Assembly: GCA_016779825.1 (NCBI GenBank)
Contig: JADHMX010000008.1
Span: 1 to 41,366 of the forward strand
Reading direction: 5' to 3'
Length of the DNA: 41,366 bases
Source of the DNA: Synechococcus sp. BS301-5m-G53
GTDB taxonomy: Bacteria > Cyanobacteriota > Cyanobacteriia > PCC-6307 > Cyanobiaceae
Shown here piece after piece: positions 34,226 through 41,366 of this stretch. Both the position numbers and the translations under genes were made by a program. The notes under the pieces are model-generated. The model worked only from the letters and a program-made list of their open reading frames with translations, had not been told where the DNA came from and did no database searches. Positions within the stretch are counted from its first letter, which is position 1, and each line of letters begins with the position of its first letter.

Positions 34226-34345
34226 ATGGAGAACGGTGGTTCAGAGAGCTCCATGCACGTTCTGGTCTGGGGCATCGTTCTTCTCGGCGGCATCGGCGTG
34301 TTCATCGTCTGGGGGCTAGTGAATGCCTATCCGACCGTGGCCTGA
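34226..34345 (+). CDS. 39-residue single-span membrane peptide
   Basis: ATG 34226 opens a short peptide with a polar start (MENGGSESS) and one transmembrane helix (about 11-33, VLVWGIVLLGGIGVFIVWGLV), ending NAYPTVA. A second ATG at 34253 would give 30 residues. Small single-span proteins of this shape are common in photosynthetic complexes, but I cannot match it to a named subunit. Its last 19 bp overlap the end of ribF on the other strand. It is supported by the clean helix and its location between two gene starts and ends. Confidence 0.6.
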   Translation: MENGGSESSMHVLVWGIVLLGGIGVFIVWGLVNAYPTVA

Positions 34346-35268
34346 GAACCGGTTTCAAGGATCTCGCGGGCCTGGGCTGCGTCGCGGCCGATCTGGCTGC
34401 TGAGCTCCTCCAGACCACTGAATTTGCTCTGCCCGCGTAAGCGCTGCACCGGTTCAACACTTAGATGCCGCCCCTCAAGCTCCAGGCTCTGATCCAGCAG
34501 GTGCACTTCCACGGCTGATGGGGAGGTGGGATCGACGGTGGGTTGGGGGCCGAGGTTCATCACGGCCGGCAGACGCTCGCCATTCCCATCCAGTTGGGCC
34601 CAGGCGGCGTAGACGCCAAGCCCTGGCAGCGCCTTGCGGCCGTCCACCTGGAGATTGGCGGTGGGCCAGCCCAGCTCTCTCCCCAGGCCTCGGCCGCGAA
34701 CCACCCGTCCTTGAAAGCGGTAGGCCCGGCCCAGCAAGGATTTCGCGGCTGCTAGATCGCCCTGCTCAAGGGCCACGCGGATTCGGCTGCTGCTCATCCG
34801 GCCCTCACTGTCCTCAACGATGGGCACAACCTTCACTTCAACGCCTTCACGAGCTGCCAGCCGTTCCAGCATCTCGGCGTCCCCTCGTCGCTGATGGCCG
34901 AAGCGGAAGTTTGTGCCCACGGCGATGCGCCTGGCCTGAAGCGTGTTCACCAACACAGTGGTGATGAACTCTTCTGCGCTCAGCTGAGCGAGCTCGCGGG
35001 TGAAGGGCACCAGCACGAGCTGTTGGATTCCCAGGGGTTCCAGCAGGGCCAGCTTTTCGCTGGGTAGATCCAGCCTCAGGCGTGCTTCTCCGAACAGCAC
35101 CTCCCGGGGATGGGGCCAGAAGCTCACCACCGAGGCAACGGCCTCCTTCGGGCTGTCCTGGATGGCCTCGGCGATCACGCGCCGATGGCCCGCGTGCAGC
35201 CCATCAAAACTGCCCAGCGCCAGGGCAGTGGGACGACGGGCCTCCTCTGGAGAGCAGAGCGGGATCAA
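34327..35268 (-). CDS. ribF: Bifunctional riboflavin kinase/FAD synthetase
   Basis: This enzyme of about 313 residues makes FMN and then FAD. The N-terminal nucleotidyltransferase domain has ALALGSFDGLHAGHRRVI, VSFWPHPREVLFG, VGTNFRFGHQRRGD and MSSSRIRVALEQGD. The C-terminal kinase domain has GRVVRGRGLGRELGWPTANL and VMNLGPQPTV. The start is uncertain: TTG 35268 gives the family length, TTG 35298 adds 10 residues, and an ATG at 35346 would overlap the divergent DUF3611 gene. Its tail overlaps the small membrane-peptide gene. Confidence 0.88.
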   Translation of the reverse strand: MIPLCSPEEARRPTALALGSFDGLHAGHRRVIAEAIQDSPKEAVASVVSFWPHPREVLFGEARLRLDLPSEKLALLEPLGIQQLVLVPFTRELAQLSAEEFITTVLVNTLQARRIAVGTNFRFGHQRRGDAEMLERLAAREGVEVKVVPIVEDSEGRMSSSRIRVALEQGDLAAAKSLLGRAYRFQGRVVRGRGLGRELGWPTANLQVDGRKALPGLGVYAAWAQLDGNGERLPAVMNLGPQPTVDPTSPSAVEVHLLDQSLELEGRHLSVEPVQRLRGQSKFSGLEELSSQIGRDAAQAREILETGSQATVG

Positions 35269-35322
35269 GGAGGTGCAGAAGGTGCGCTTTGGTGGCAAGT
35301 TTGAACGACAGAGCTTCAGGGC

Positions 35323-35883
35323 ATGGCCGACCGCCTCGATTTCCAACAGTTGTCGTTCGGAGTGCGTCGGATGGGATGGATCCGCTTCTGGATTCAGGTG
35401 GTTCTCGGCATCGTTGTCGTGGGCGTTCTTCTGTTCAACAACATCGGTGGCAGCCTGGCCCGCAATTCCGAGCGCGCTGTGGGCCTGGGTCCTGGCCTAT
35501 CGCTCACGTCACTGGCCTTCCTCGTTCTGCTGTTCAGCCTCTGGCAGGGCTGGCTGATCGTTCGTTCCGGTCGGGCCATCGGCAGTGCAGCCCGACCCAG
35601 TCGTGGCGAGGTGGCGCGGCTGATTAAACGGGGGCTGCTGGCCGATCTCTTGGGCCTCACCTTCGCCACCATCGGCTACCAGGCTCTCGCCGGCAGCCTG
35701 TTTGTGCAGGCCTCCATGCAGACCCCTGGTATTGCCATCGGCGGCCGCGGCATGGCCGACAACCTGGCGATCACCTCACTGGAGATGCTGTCTGTGCTCA
35801 GCAACACCCAGGTGCTGTTCGCCCATCTGATCGGTCTGTTGTTCTCCCTTTGGCTGCTGCAGCGGATCTACCGCACCAGTTGA
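35323..35883 (+). CDS. DUF3611 family membrane protein
   Basis: This 186-residue protein has four hydrophobic helices (about 22-42, 62-82, 105-130 and 160-180). The segments [53 protein letters not shown] and RSGRAI-linked [17 protein letters not shown] follow the plan of DUF3611, found in cyanobacteria and chloroplasts with unknown function. ATG 35323 starts it. The last 16 bp overlap the end of surE on the other strand. Confidence 0.82.
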   Translation: MADRLDFQQLSFGVRRMGWIRFWIQVVLGIVVVGVLLFNNIGGSLARNSERAVGLGPGLSLTSLAFLVLLFSLWQGWLIVRSGRAIGSAARPSRGEVARLIKRGLLADLLGLTFATIGYQALAGSLFVQASMQTPGIAIGGRGMADNLAITSLEMLSVLSNTQVLFAHLIGLLFSLWLLQRIYRTS

Positions 35884-36677
35884 TCCTTGAGCTTGAGCTG
35901 CGGCAGTCCGCTGAGGGCCCCCCGCCAGAACAGGTCGGGCTGGATCGGCGTGAGCGAGGGGGAATTGGCGTGGATCTGGGCCACATCGCTAGGCCAATCG
36001 CGGGGGCCTTCACCGGCTGATTCCAGATCCTTCACCGCTTCTCCGGCCAGCCAGTAATAAGCCCGCCCACGGGGGTCTTCCCGGCGGCTGAATTGCTCGT
36101 CGTATCGCCGGATCGAGAGACGGGTCCAGCGCAGTGCTCCCATCTCCTCCCGGGCACAGGGGGGGATGTTGAGGTTGAGCAACAGGTTGTCGGGCCACTG
36201 GTCCTCGATGGCCTGTTCACTCACCTCCAGGGCAAGATCGGCAGCCGCCTGGAACTGACGCCACTGGAAGCAAGCGCTGCTCACCGCCAGGGAACGTATG
36301 CCCTCAAGGGTGCCCTCCATCGCTGCGGCAACGGTGCCGGAGCAGAACACGTCGGTCCCCAAGTTGGGGCCGTGATTGATGCCGGAGAGCACCAGGTCTG
36401 GCTTCTCTTTCACCAGTTCGAACAGCGCCAGTTTCATGCAATCGGCGGGAGTGCCGCTGCAGGCCCAGGCGGTCACGCCTGGGGCAAACAATTCGTCGGC
36501 GCGCTCGGCGCGGATGGGGGTCTGCAGGGTGAGGCCATGGCCGGTGGCAGACCGTTCCTGATCCGGGCAGACCACCGTCACCTGATGGCCGCGGGCTGCC
36601 GCTGCAGCGGCCAGGGTTCGGATGCCGTCGGCGAAGACCCCATCGTCATTGCTGATCAGGATCCGCAGCGGGGCCAT
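35868..36677 (-). CDS. surE: 5'/3'-nucleotidase SurE
   Basis: This 269-residue metal-dependent phosphatase acts on nucleoside monophosphates. The N-terminal [14 protein letters not shown] holds the two metal-binding Asp residues. [42 protein letters not shown] and NLNIPP are all characteristic. ATG 36677 gives the usual length. It is divergent from pheS (71 bp) and converges on the DUF3611 gene with overlap. Confidence 0.94.
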   Translation of the reverse strand: MAPLRILISNDDGVFADGIRTLAAAAAARGHQVTVVCPDQERSATGHGLTLQTPIRAERADELFAPGVTAWACSGTPADCMKLALFELVKEKPDLVLSGINHGPNLGTDVFCSGTVAAAMEGTLEGIRSLAVSSACFQWRQFQAAADLALEVSEQAIEDQWPDNLLLNLNIPPCAREEMGALRWTRLSIRRYDEQFSRREDPRGRAYYWLAGEAVKDLESAGEGPRDWPSDVAQIHANSPSLTPIQPDLFWRGALSGLPQLKLKDQLVR

Positions 36678-36748
36678 GGGGTTATTCGCTCTGAGGTGAA
36701 CCTAAGCGGCTTGGCTGCTTACAGTCGGCAGCTGTCTGTTCCATCCCT

Positions 36749-37756
36749 GTGAGCGCACCGGTCACCCTGCAGCAGCTCACCGATCAGCTCGATGCCCTTG
36801 AGCAGCAGGCCGCGGCTGAGATCGCCGAGGCGGCCGACGCCGCTGCACTGGAGCAACTGCGGGTCGGGCTGCTGGGTAAGAAGGGCCGGATATCGGGTGT
36901 TCTGGGCGCCATGGGCAAGTTGCCCGGTGAGGAGCGCCCCCTGGTGGGCCAGCGCGCCAATGTGTTGAAAACGCAGGTGCAGTCGCTGTTGGGTGAGCGG
37001 CTGCAGGCCGTGAAGCAGGCGGCCATGGCGGAGCGGATTGCCAAGGAAAGCCTGGATGTCACGGCTCCGGCTTCAGGGGTGCGGATGGGGCATCGCCATC
37101 CGCTGATCACCACCACCGAAGAGATCGTCGATCTGTTCCTGGGCCTCGGTTACAGCGTGGCGGAAGGGCCTGAAGTGGAGCGGGACCACTACAACTTCAC
37201 CGCGTTGAACATCCCCGAGGACCATCCGGCCCGGGACATGCAAGACACCTTTTATTTAGGGGGTGACCTGCTGATGCGGACCCACACCTCGCCGGTGCAG
37301 ATCCGCCACCTCGAAGAGAACCCGCCGCCGGTGCGGATCGTGGCTCCAGGGCGTGTGTATCGCCGCGATGCCGTTGATGCCACCCACTCGCCGGTGTTCC
37401 ACCAGGTGGAGGTTCTGGCCATTGATGAAGGGCTCGATTTCAGCCACCTGCGCGGCACGGTGATGGCCTTTCTCAAGGCTTTCTTTGGCGACCTGCCGGT
37501 TCGCTTCCGGGCCAGTTACTTCCCCTTCACCGAGCCCTCAGCCGAGGTGGACGTGCAGTGGCGCGGCCGATGGTTGGAGGTGATGGGTTGCGGGATGGTC
37601 GACCCAGCTGTGCTGGAAGGGCTGGGCCTTGATCCCGAGCGCTACAGCGGTTTCGCCGCAGGCCTGGGGGTGGAGCGCTTCTGCATGGTGCGCCATGGCA
37701 TTGACGACATCCGCAGGCTTTACACCAGCGATCTGCGCTTCCTCGAGCAGTTCTGA
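36749..37756 (+). CDS. pheS: Phenylalanine-tRNA ligase, alpha subunit
   Basis: This 335-residue class II synthetase has an N-terminal coiled coil that binds tRNA (about 1-85, with [19 protein letters not shown]). The catalytic core has [32 protein letters not shown], motif 2 [37 protein letters not shown], and motif 3 [22 protein letters not shown]. It pairs with PheT, encoded elsewhere. It starts at GTG 36749. Confidence 0.96.
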   Translation: MSAPVTLQQLTDQLDALEQQAAAEIAEAADAAALEQLRVGLLGKKGRISGVLGAMGKLPGEERPLVGQRANVLKTQVQSLLGERLQAVKQAAMAERIAKESLDVTAPASGVRMGHRHPLITTTEEIVDLFLGLGYSVAEGPEVERDHYNFTALNIPEDHPARDMQDTFYLGGDLLMRTHTSPVQIRHLEENPPPVRIVAPGRVYRRDAVDATHSPVFHQVEVLAIDEGLDFSHLRGTVMAFLKAFFGDLPVRFRASYFPFTEPSAEVDVQWRGRWLEVMGCGMVDPAVLEGLGLDPERYSGFAAGLGVERFCMVRHGIDDIRRLYTSDLRFLEQF

Positions 37757-37836
37757 TCGGGAACCTTCGTTACTGAGCTTCGTTCAGTTCTCGCGCGTCC
37801 CATAGGCTGAGGTGGACCTCTACCCGTCGTGGATCA

Positions 37837-38745
37837 GTGCCCCGGATCGGACTGATCGTCAATGACGGCAAGCCGCTGGCGGTTCAGACCGCGGACACAA
37901 TTCAGCAGCGCCTCGAAGCGGCGGGCCATGCCGTGCAGCGGGCCAGCAGCTCCGGGGGAATGGTGGGGTTTGCTAACCCCGATCAGCACCTGCGGCTTCG
38001 GGGCTACAGCGCCTGCGTGCCAAAGGGCTTTGATCAATCAATGGTGTTGGCCATCGTGCTGGGGGGTGACGGCACGGTGCTCTCCGCAGCGCGGCAGACG
38101 GCCCCTGTTGGGATTCCGATTCTCACGATCAACACCGGCCATCTGGGGTTTTTGGCTGAGGCCTATCTCGATGATCTGGACCGGGCCCTTGATGTGGTGC
38201 TCACCCAGCAATGGACGATCGAGGAACGCAGCAACCTCGTGGTGAGTGTGATGCGGGGCGATCAGCGCCGCTGGGAGGCGCTGTCCCTCAACGAAATGGC
38301 ACTGCACCGGGAGCCGCTCACGAGCATGTGCCACTTCGAGATTGCCATCGGCCGTCACGCCCCGGTGGACATCGCTGCCGATGGCGTGATCCTCTCCACG
38401 CCGACCGGTTCCACGGCCTACGCCCTCAGCTCCGGCGGGCCGGTGATCACGCCGGATTGTCCGGTGCTGCAACTCACCCCGATCGCGCCCCATTCCCTGG
38501 CCTCCCGTGCCCTCGTGTTCAGCGACCGTGAACCCGTCACGATTTTTCCGGCCACGCCGGAGCGGCTGATGATGGTGGTGGACGGCAGTGCCGGTTGCTA
38601 CGTCTGGCCGGAGGATCGGGTGCTGATCCGTCGCAGCGATCACCCCGTGCGCTTTGTGCGCCTCGCCGACCATGAGTTCTTCCAGGTGCTGCGCAACAAA
38701 CTGGGTTGGGGCTTGCCCCACATCGCCAAGCCCGAGCGGGAATGA
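37837..38745 (+). CDS. nadK: NAD kinase
   Basis: This 302-residue enzyme phosphorylates NAD to NADP. Motifs are [14 protein letters not shown] at the start, [14 protein letters not shown] (the ATP-site GGDG), [23 protein letters not shown], and [17 protein letters not shown]. It starts at GTG 37837, 80 bp after pheS. Its stop overlaps the ATG of the response-regulator-like gene (ATGA), so the two are probably coupled. Confidence 0.95.
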   Translation: MPRIGLIVNDGKPLAVQTADTIQQRLEAAGHAVQRASSSGGMVGFANPDQHLRLRGYSACVPKGFDQSMVLAIVLGGDGTVLSAARQTAPVGIPILTINTGHLGFLAEAYLDDLDRALDVVLTQQWTIEERSNLVVSVMRGDQRRWEALSLNEMALHREPLTSMCHFEIAIGRHAPVDIAADGVILSTPTGSTAYALSSGGPVITPDCPVLQLTPIAPHSLASRALVFSDREPVTIFPATPERLMMVVDGSAGCYVWPEDRVLIRRSDHPVRFVRLADHEFFQVLRNKLGWGLPHIAKPERE

Positions 38746-39419
38746 ACCCTGATCCCCTGTTGCTGTTGGCAGGTCCTTCGGCGGTCTCCCTGGCGCCCCG
38801 TCTTGCGGCATCGGGTTACGCCACCCTCGATTGGCTCAGTGCCGGGCCCTCAGCCCATGCCCCTGAACCAGGTGAATCTCCGGTGGCTGCGGTGTTGGCG
38901 GCCGATCAGGCCGCATTGATTCCAGACCTGCGCAGCCGTTTCGGGGCTATGCCGATCCTGTTGGATCTGGAACGCGACAGCGTTGAGGCCCGCGCCGCCT
39001 GCCTGGGAACTGGTGCCGATGATTTCTGGCTCTCGGAGATCGGGCCCAGCGATCTGTTGCTGCGTCTGCGCCTGCACCGCACGATTCAACAGCGCTCAGG
39101 TCAGCGACCGGCGCTGCTTCAGCTCGACGATCTCAGCCTCGATCCCACCACTCGAACGGTGCGTCGGGGAGAACGTGAGGTGGCATTGACGGCTCGGGAA
39201 TTCATGCTCCTGCAGGTGCTATTGCGACGGCGGGGCAAGGTGTTGAGCCGTGATGTGCTGCTTCAGGAGGTGTGGCAGGGGGAGCGCTCTAGCAGCAATG
39301 TTGTTGAGGTGTATGTGCGCTACCTGCGCCAGAAGCTGGAGGCCGGCGGTGAGCGCCGTCTGCTGCACACCGTGCGCGGCCGGGGTTACTGCCTCGGCCA
39401 TGCGTTGCTGGAGGCTTGA
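38742..39419 (+). CDS. OmpR-type regulator with degenerate receiver domain
   Basis: This 225-residue protein has a receiver-like part at residues 1-120 that aligns through [32 protein letters not shown]. It lacks the usual N-terminal acidic pair ([10 protein letters not shown] instead). The phospho-acceptor Asp strand reads VAAVLAADQ, and the conserved Lys before the last helix is replaced (WLSEIGP). Residues 130-225 are an intact winged helix: [34 protein letters not shown], then [15 protein letters not shown] and [10 protein letters not shown]. It is probably a DNA-binding regulator that is not switched by phosphorylation. ATG 38742 overlaps the nadK stop. No histidine kinase is nearby. Confidence 0.85.
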   Translation: MNPDPLLLLAGPSAVSLAPRLAASGYATLDWLSAGPSAHAPEPGESPVAAVLAADQAALIPDLRSRFGAMPILLDLERDSVEARAACLGTGADDFWLSEIGPSDLLLRLRLHRTIQQRSGQRPALLQLDDLSLDPTTRTVRRGEREVALTAREFMLLQVLLRRRGKVLSRDVLLQEVWQGERSSSNVVEVYVRYLRQKLEAGGERRLLHTVRGRGYCLGHALLEA

Positions 39420-39425
39420 TCGGCC

Positions 39426-39869
39426 ATGGACGCTCTGCCGCCTGAGCCGCCGCCGCAGTGGCTGCCAATTGGTGCCCTCTGGTGTGTGGCTCCCGAGCGT
39501 TGCATCGATCTCGAGGTGGCCCGCAGTCCAGAGCAGCAGCGGCTGGGGTTGATGCAGCGGCCAGCTCTGCCGCCCTTGCGCGGGATGTGGTTTCCCTTCT
39601 CCACGCCGCAGCCGCAGCGCTTCTGGATGTTCAACACCCTTGCGCCTCTGGACATGATTTTTGTGCGTGATGGGCGGGTGCTCGATCTGGTGCCTGCCGT
39701 TCCCACCTGCGCTGCCCTGCCCTGTCGCTCCTACGCCGCCGATGTGGACGGCAACGGACGGGCTGATTTCGTTGATGCGGTGATTGAAATCGGTGCCGGG
39801 GAGGCCGAGCGGCTTGGGATTGGAATTGGCGATCCGGTTCGGATTGACCCGATCACCTCTTTGGAGTGA
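39426..39869 (+). CDS. DUF192 family protein
   Basis: This 147-residue protein has the family core VARSPEQQRLGLMQRPALPPLRGMWFPF, FWMFNTLAPLDMIFVRDGRV and a C-terminal IEIGAGEAERLGIGIGDPV. DUF192 proteins are small beta-rich domains of unknown function. Between CRSY and VIEI lies a DVDGNGRADFVD segment that fits a 12-residue EF-hand-like loop (Asp at 1, 3, 9 and 12, Asn-Gly at 5-6). No convincing signal peptide is seen. It starts 6 bp after the regulator and ends inside a hairpin shared with cbiET. Confidence 0.82.
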   Translation: MDALPPEPPPQWLPIGALWCVAPERCIDLEVARSPEQQRLGLMQRPALPPLRGMWFPFSTPQPQRFWMFNTLAPLDMIFVRDGRVLDLVPAVPTCAALPCRSYAADVDGNGRADFVDAVIEIGAGEAERLGIGIGDPVRIDPITSLE

Positions 39870-39894
39870 AGCCGCCTTAAGCCGGCTTCACTCC
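39863..39894. terminator. Perfect 12-bp hairpin shared by two convergent gene ends
   Basis: GGAGTGAAGCCG (39863-39874) and CGGCTTCACTCC (39883-39894) are perfect complements around an 8-nt loop CCTTAAGC. The DUF192 TGA (39867-39869) is in one arm and the cbiET TAA (39877-39879) is in the loop. There is no T-tract on either strand, so it is terminator-like or a 3'-end stabiliser rather than a classical intrinsic terminator. Confidence 0.6.
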
Positions 39895-41136
39895 CGTCAC
39901 GATCAAGGTGGGGTTCATCGGAGCCAGGCGCGTGCCATCCCCCAGCGGTTGTCCTCGCCAGGCCTGCAGTTGCTGCACGCGCACGGCCAATCCGGCGTTC
40001 TCGAGCAGTGGCCGAACGCTGGCCAAGGCCTCAATGCCGGCCAGGGGGATCACCACAACGCCTCCAGGCCGCAGCCGGGCCAGCACGTCCTGCAGCAAGC
40101 GCTCCCGTTGGGCGCCACCGCCTCCGAGCAGAACCCGGTCGGGCTGGCTGAGATGGCTGGGGAGCCCGCCGTTCAGCACCGCGGTGGCATCGGCTTCCAG
40201 CACTGCTGCGGGGCTGACCCCGAGCCGTTGCGCATTGCGCTGGATCAGTTGCGCACCGCCGGCGCGGCGTTCCACCGCCAGCAGTTGCAGCTCCGGGCGC
40301 AGGCGCAGAGCCTCCAGTCCAACGCTGCCGGTGCCGGACCCCAGATCCCAGAGCACCCCCTGCTGCGGCAGGGCGAGTTCGGCCAGCAGTTGGATGCGCA
40401 CCTCCCGCTTGGTCATCAGTCCGGGGTGATCGCTGTGCTGCAGGTAGAGCCCGTCATCGAGCCCGAACAACGGCAGATTGTCCGGATCTGGTGCGGCGGG
40501 TTCTCGGGCGATTAGCAGCGCGATCAGCAGCGGATGCAGGTCCGCCGGCAATGCGGTGCCGGGGGTGATCTGCTGCACCCGCTCGTCGGGGTGCCCAAGG
40601 TTCTCGCAGAGCCAGATGTCTGTGCTGGCCTCCAGGCCGCTGCTGCGCAACATCCGCTGCACCGTTTCGGCGCCTCCCTGGTTCGGGTCTGTAAGCACTG
40701 CCAGGGCCGCCGGTCGCTTCTGCAAGGCACTGGCCAGGATTTCGGGGTCCCGTCCGTGCAGGCTCACCCAGTCGGCGTCCTGCCAGGGTCGACCGATGCG
40801 GGAGAAGGCCAGCTGCAGGGATGTGGGGGCGGGATGAAACCGCAGCCGCTCCGCGCCAATGCGGTCGCAGAGGATCCGCCCCAGGCCGAACCAGAGCGGA
40901 TCGCCGCTGGCCAGAACCACCACAGGCTCTTCTGCAGGCCGTGATTGCAGGCTGTCCACTAGAGCCCGCGGGTTATCGCTGCTGATCAGCTCCGGCAGGG
41001 CGTTCCCCAGCCAGTCCTGCAAAGCGGTTTGCATCCGCTGCGGCGCTGCAATCACGGCGGCAGCCCGCAATAGCGACTGCTGTGGAGCGGGCAGCGAGGC
41101 GGGAGCCCCGGCGTCGGTGCCGATCACATCGATCAT
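39877..41136 (-). CDS. cbiET: Precorrin-6Y C5,15-methyltransferase (CbiE-CbiT fusion)
   Basis: This 419-residue cobalamin enzyme methylates C5 and C15 and decarboxylates the ring. The N-terminal CbiE half (about 1-210) has IDVIGTDAGAPASLP, VVLASGDPLWFGLG and FHPAPTSLQLAFSRIG. The C-terminal CbiT half (about 225-419) is a Rossmann methyltransferase with MTKREVRIQLLAELALP, VLWDLGSGTGSVGLEALR and DRVLLGGGGAQ. ATG 41136 was chosen. It is also called CobL. It is divergent from the partial gene at the window end. Confidence 0.93.
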   Translation of the reverse strand: MIDVIGTDAGAPASLPAPQQSLLRAAAVIAAPQRMQTALQDWLGNALPELISSDNPRALVDSLQSRPAEEPVVVLASGDPLWFGLGRILCDRIGAERLRFHPAPTSLQLAFSRIGRPWQDADWVSLHGRDPEILASALQKRPAALAVLTDPNQGGAETVQRMLRSSGLEASTDIWLCENLGHPDERVQQITPGTALPADLHPLLIALLIAREPAAPDPDNLPLFGLDDGLYLQHSDHPGLMTKREVRIQLLAELALPQQGVLWDLGSGTGSVGLEALRLRPELQLLAVERRAGGAQLIQRNAQRLGVSPAAVLEADATAVLNGGLPSHLSQPDRVLLGGGGAQRERLLQDVLARLRPGGVVVIPLAGIEALASVRPLLENAGLAVRVQQLQAWRGQPLGDGTRLAPMNPTLIVTGVKPA

Positions 41137-41168
41137 CCCGTCATTCTGGTGTCAGGGTTTGTGGGGCC

Positions 41169-41366
41169 ATGGCAGGGGGTGATCTGCTGGTGGATCGCTT
41201 GGTGGCGGGAGGCTTCCTGCGCCCTGTGGTGCTGCTTCGAGGCCTGCAGCTCCGTCGCCCGGCCCTCTCCTGCTGGAGGGTGAGCGTGGTGATGGGACTG
41301 AGTGGGCTGGTGGTGGAGCCCCTGGCTTGGCTGCAGTCCTGGCTGTTCGCCCGTCGTTTGCAGACG
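41169..41366 (+). CDS. Unknown protein, N-terminal fragment
   Basis: ATG 41169 opens a frame that runs to the window edge (66 residues seen). It starts MAGGDLLVDRLVAGGFLRPV and includes VLLRGLQLRRPALSCWRVSVV and a moderately hydrophobic segment MGLSGLVVEPLAWLQSWLF. I do not recognise it. It is separated from the divergent cbiET start by 32 bp, which makes it likely to be a genuine gene start rather than a shadow. Confidence 0.6.
   Translation, partial: MAGGDLLVDRLVAGGFLRPVVLLRGLQLRRPALSCWRVSVVMGLSGLVVEPLAWLQSWLFARRLQT

Noticed and set aside
1-41366. Search for CRISPR, insertion sequences, attachment sites and prophage genes
   Set aside because: No spaced direct repeats, transposase or integrase motifs, or phage genes were seen. 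The tRNA genes have no integrase or partial tRNA copy next to them.

Overview
The window looks like a piece of core chromosome from a marine Synechococcus (subcluster 5.1-like picocyanobacterium). The evidence is a GC-rich, very compact layout, frequent GTG/TTG starts, a nickel superoxide dismutase (sodN) with its maturation protease, a CpcS/CpeS-type phycobiliprotein lyase (so phycobilisomes are present), a ThiD2-ThiE thiamine synthase, an Ftn2/ARC6 division protein and several cyanobacterial families of unknown function (DUF4359, DUF1517, DUF3611, TIGR03792). The species assignment is inference. I see no insertion sequence, prophage, CRISPR array or genomic-island signature, and no gene-free stretch reaches 300 bases. 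The longest gaps are 31673-31933 (it holds a putative 45-residue gene and a FUR-like palindrome), 18175-18353 (ahead of the sigma factor; nothing firm seen) and 7699-7845 (it holds a 12-bp palindrome). Layout: 1-3322 has the end of a DUF1611 protein, tRNA-His on the minus strand, then a tightly coupled trio of DUF4359 protein, CodA-like amidohydrolase and FAD-linked oxidase. 3326-7695 runs on the minus strand: murA, tRNA-Leu(CAA), argD, folC and a lumenal pentapeptide-repeat protein. 7846-11435 runs on the plus strand: tRNA-Leu(CAG), a small unknown protein, a SpoU-type RNA methyltransferase, lpdA and trpC. 11494-13646 is a nickel/oxidative-stress block: a UreH-like putative metal permease converging on FKBP isomerase-sodN-sodX. 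13698-20428 holds a coiled-coil protein, lnt, mnmA, nnr, a group 2 sigma factor and pdhA. 20530-26328 is a plus-strand run of ftn2, ffh, rpsP, phoH and a BAX-inhibitor-like membrane protein, closed by a clear terminator. 26387-31672 holds a hypothetical protein, era, a PhyH-like dioxygenase, the lyase, an in-frame trmD-ispF fusion, a TIGR03792 protein and larB. 31677-36677 holds a small ORF, DUF1517, thiS, thiE, ribF, DUF3611 and surE. 36749-41366 holds pheS, nadK, a degenerate response regulator, DUF192, cobalamin cbiET and a partial unknown gene. Most of the genes are housekeeping: translation and protein targeting (pheS, trmD, rpsP, ffh, era, mnmA), cofactors (thiE/thiS, ribF, nadK, nnr, folC, cbiET), pyruvate dehydrogenase subunits (pdhA, lpdA), and envelope or division (murA, lnt, ftn2). 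The most unusual things I found are: (1) TrmD and IspF encoded as one uninterrupted frame; (2) a sodN cistron bracketed by two strong RNA hairpins, the downstream one a canonical terminator lying across the apparent start of sodX; (3) a small minus-strand ORF directly behind a GATAAT-T-GTTATC palindrome that resembles a FUR-family box; (4) a ThiS whose Gly-Gly end is masked by an extra Ser; (5) an RNA methyltransferase whose conserved N-terminus has no ATG/GTG/TTG start; (6) a response regulator that appears to have lost its phospho-acceptor pocket; and (7) repeated tail-to-tail gene overlaps, one pair sharing a perfect 12-bp hairpin that contains both stop codons. None of these amounts to a clearly new multi-gene system.
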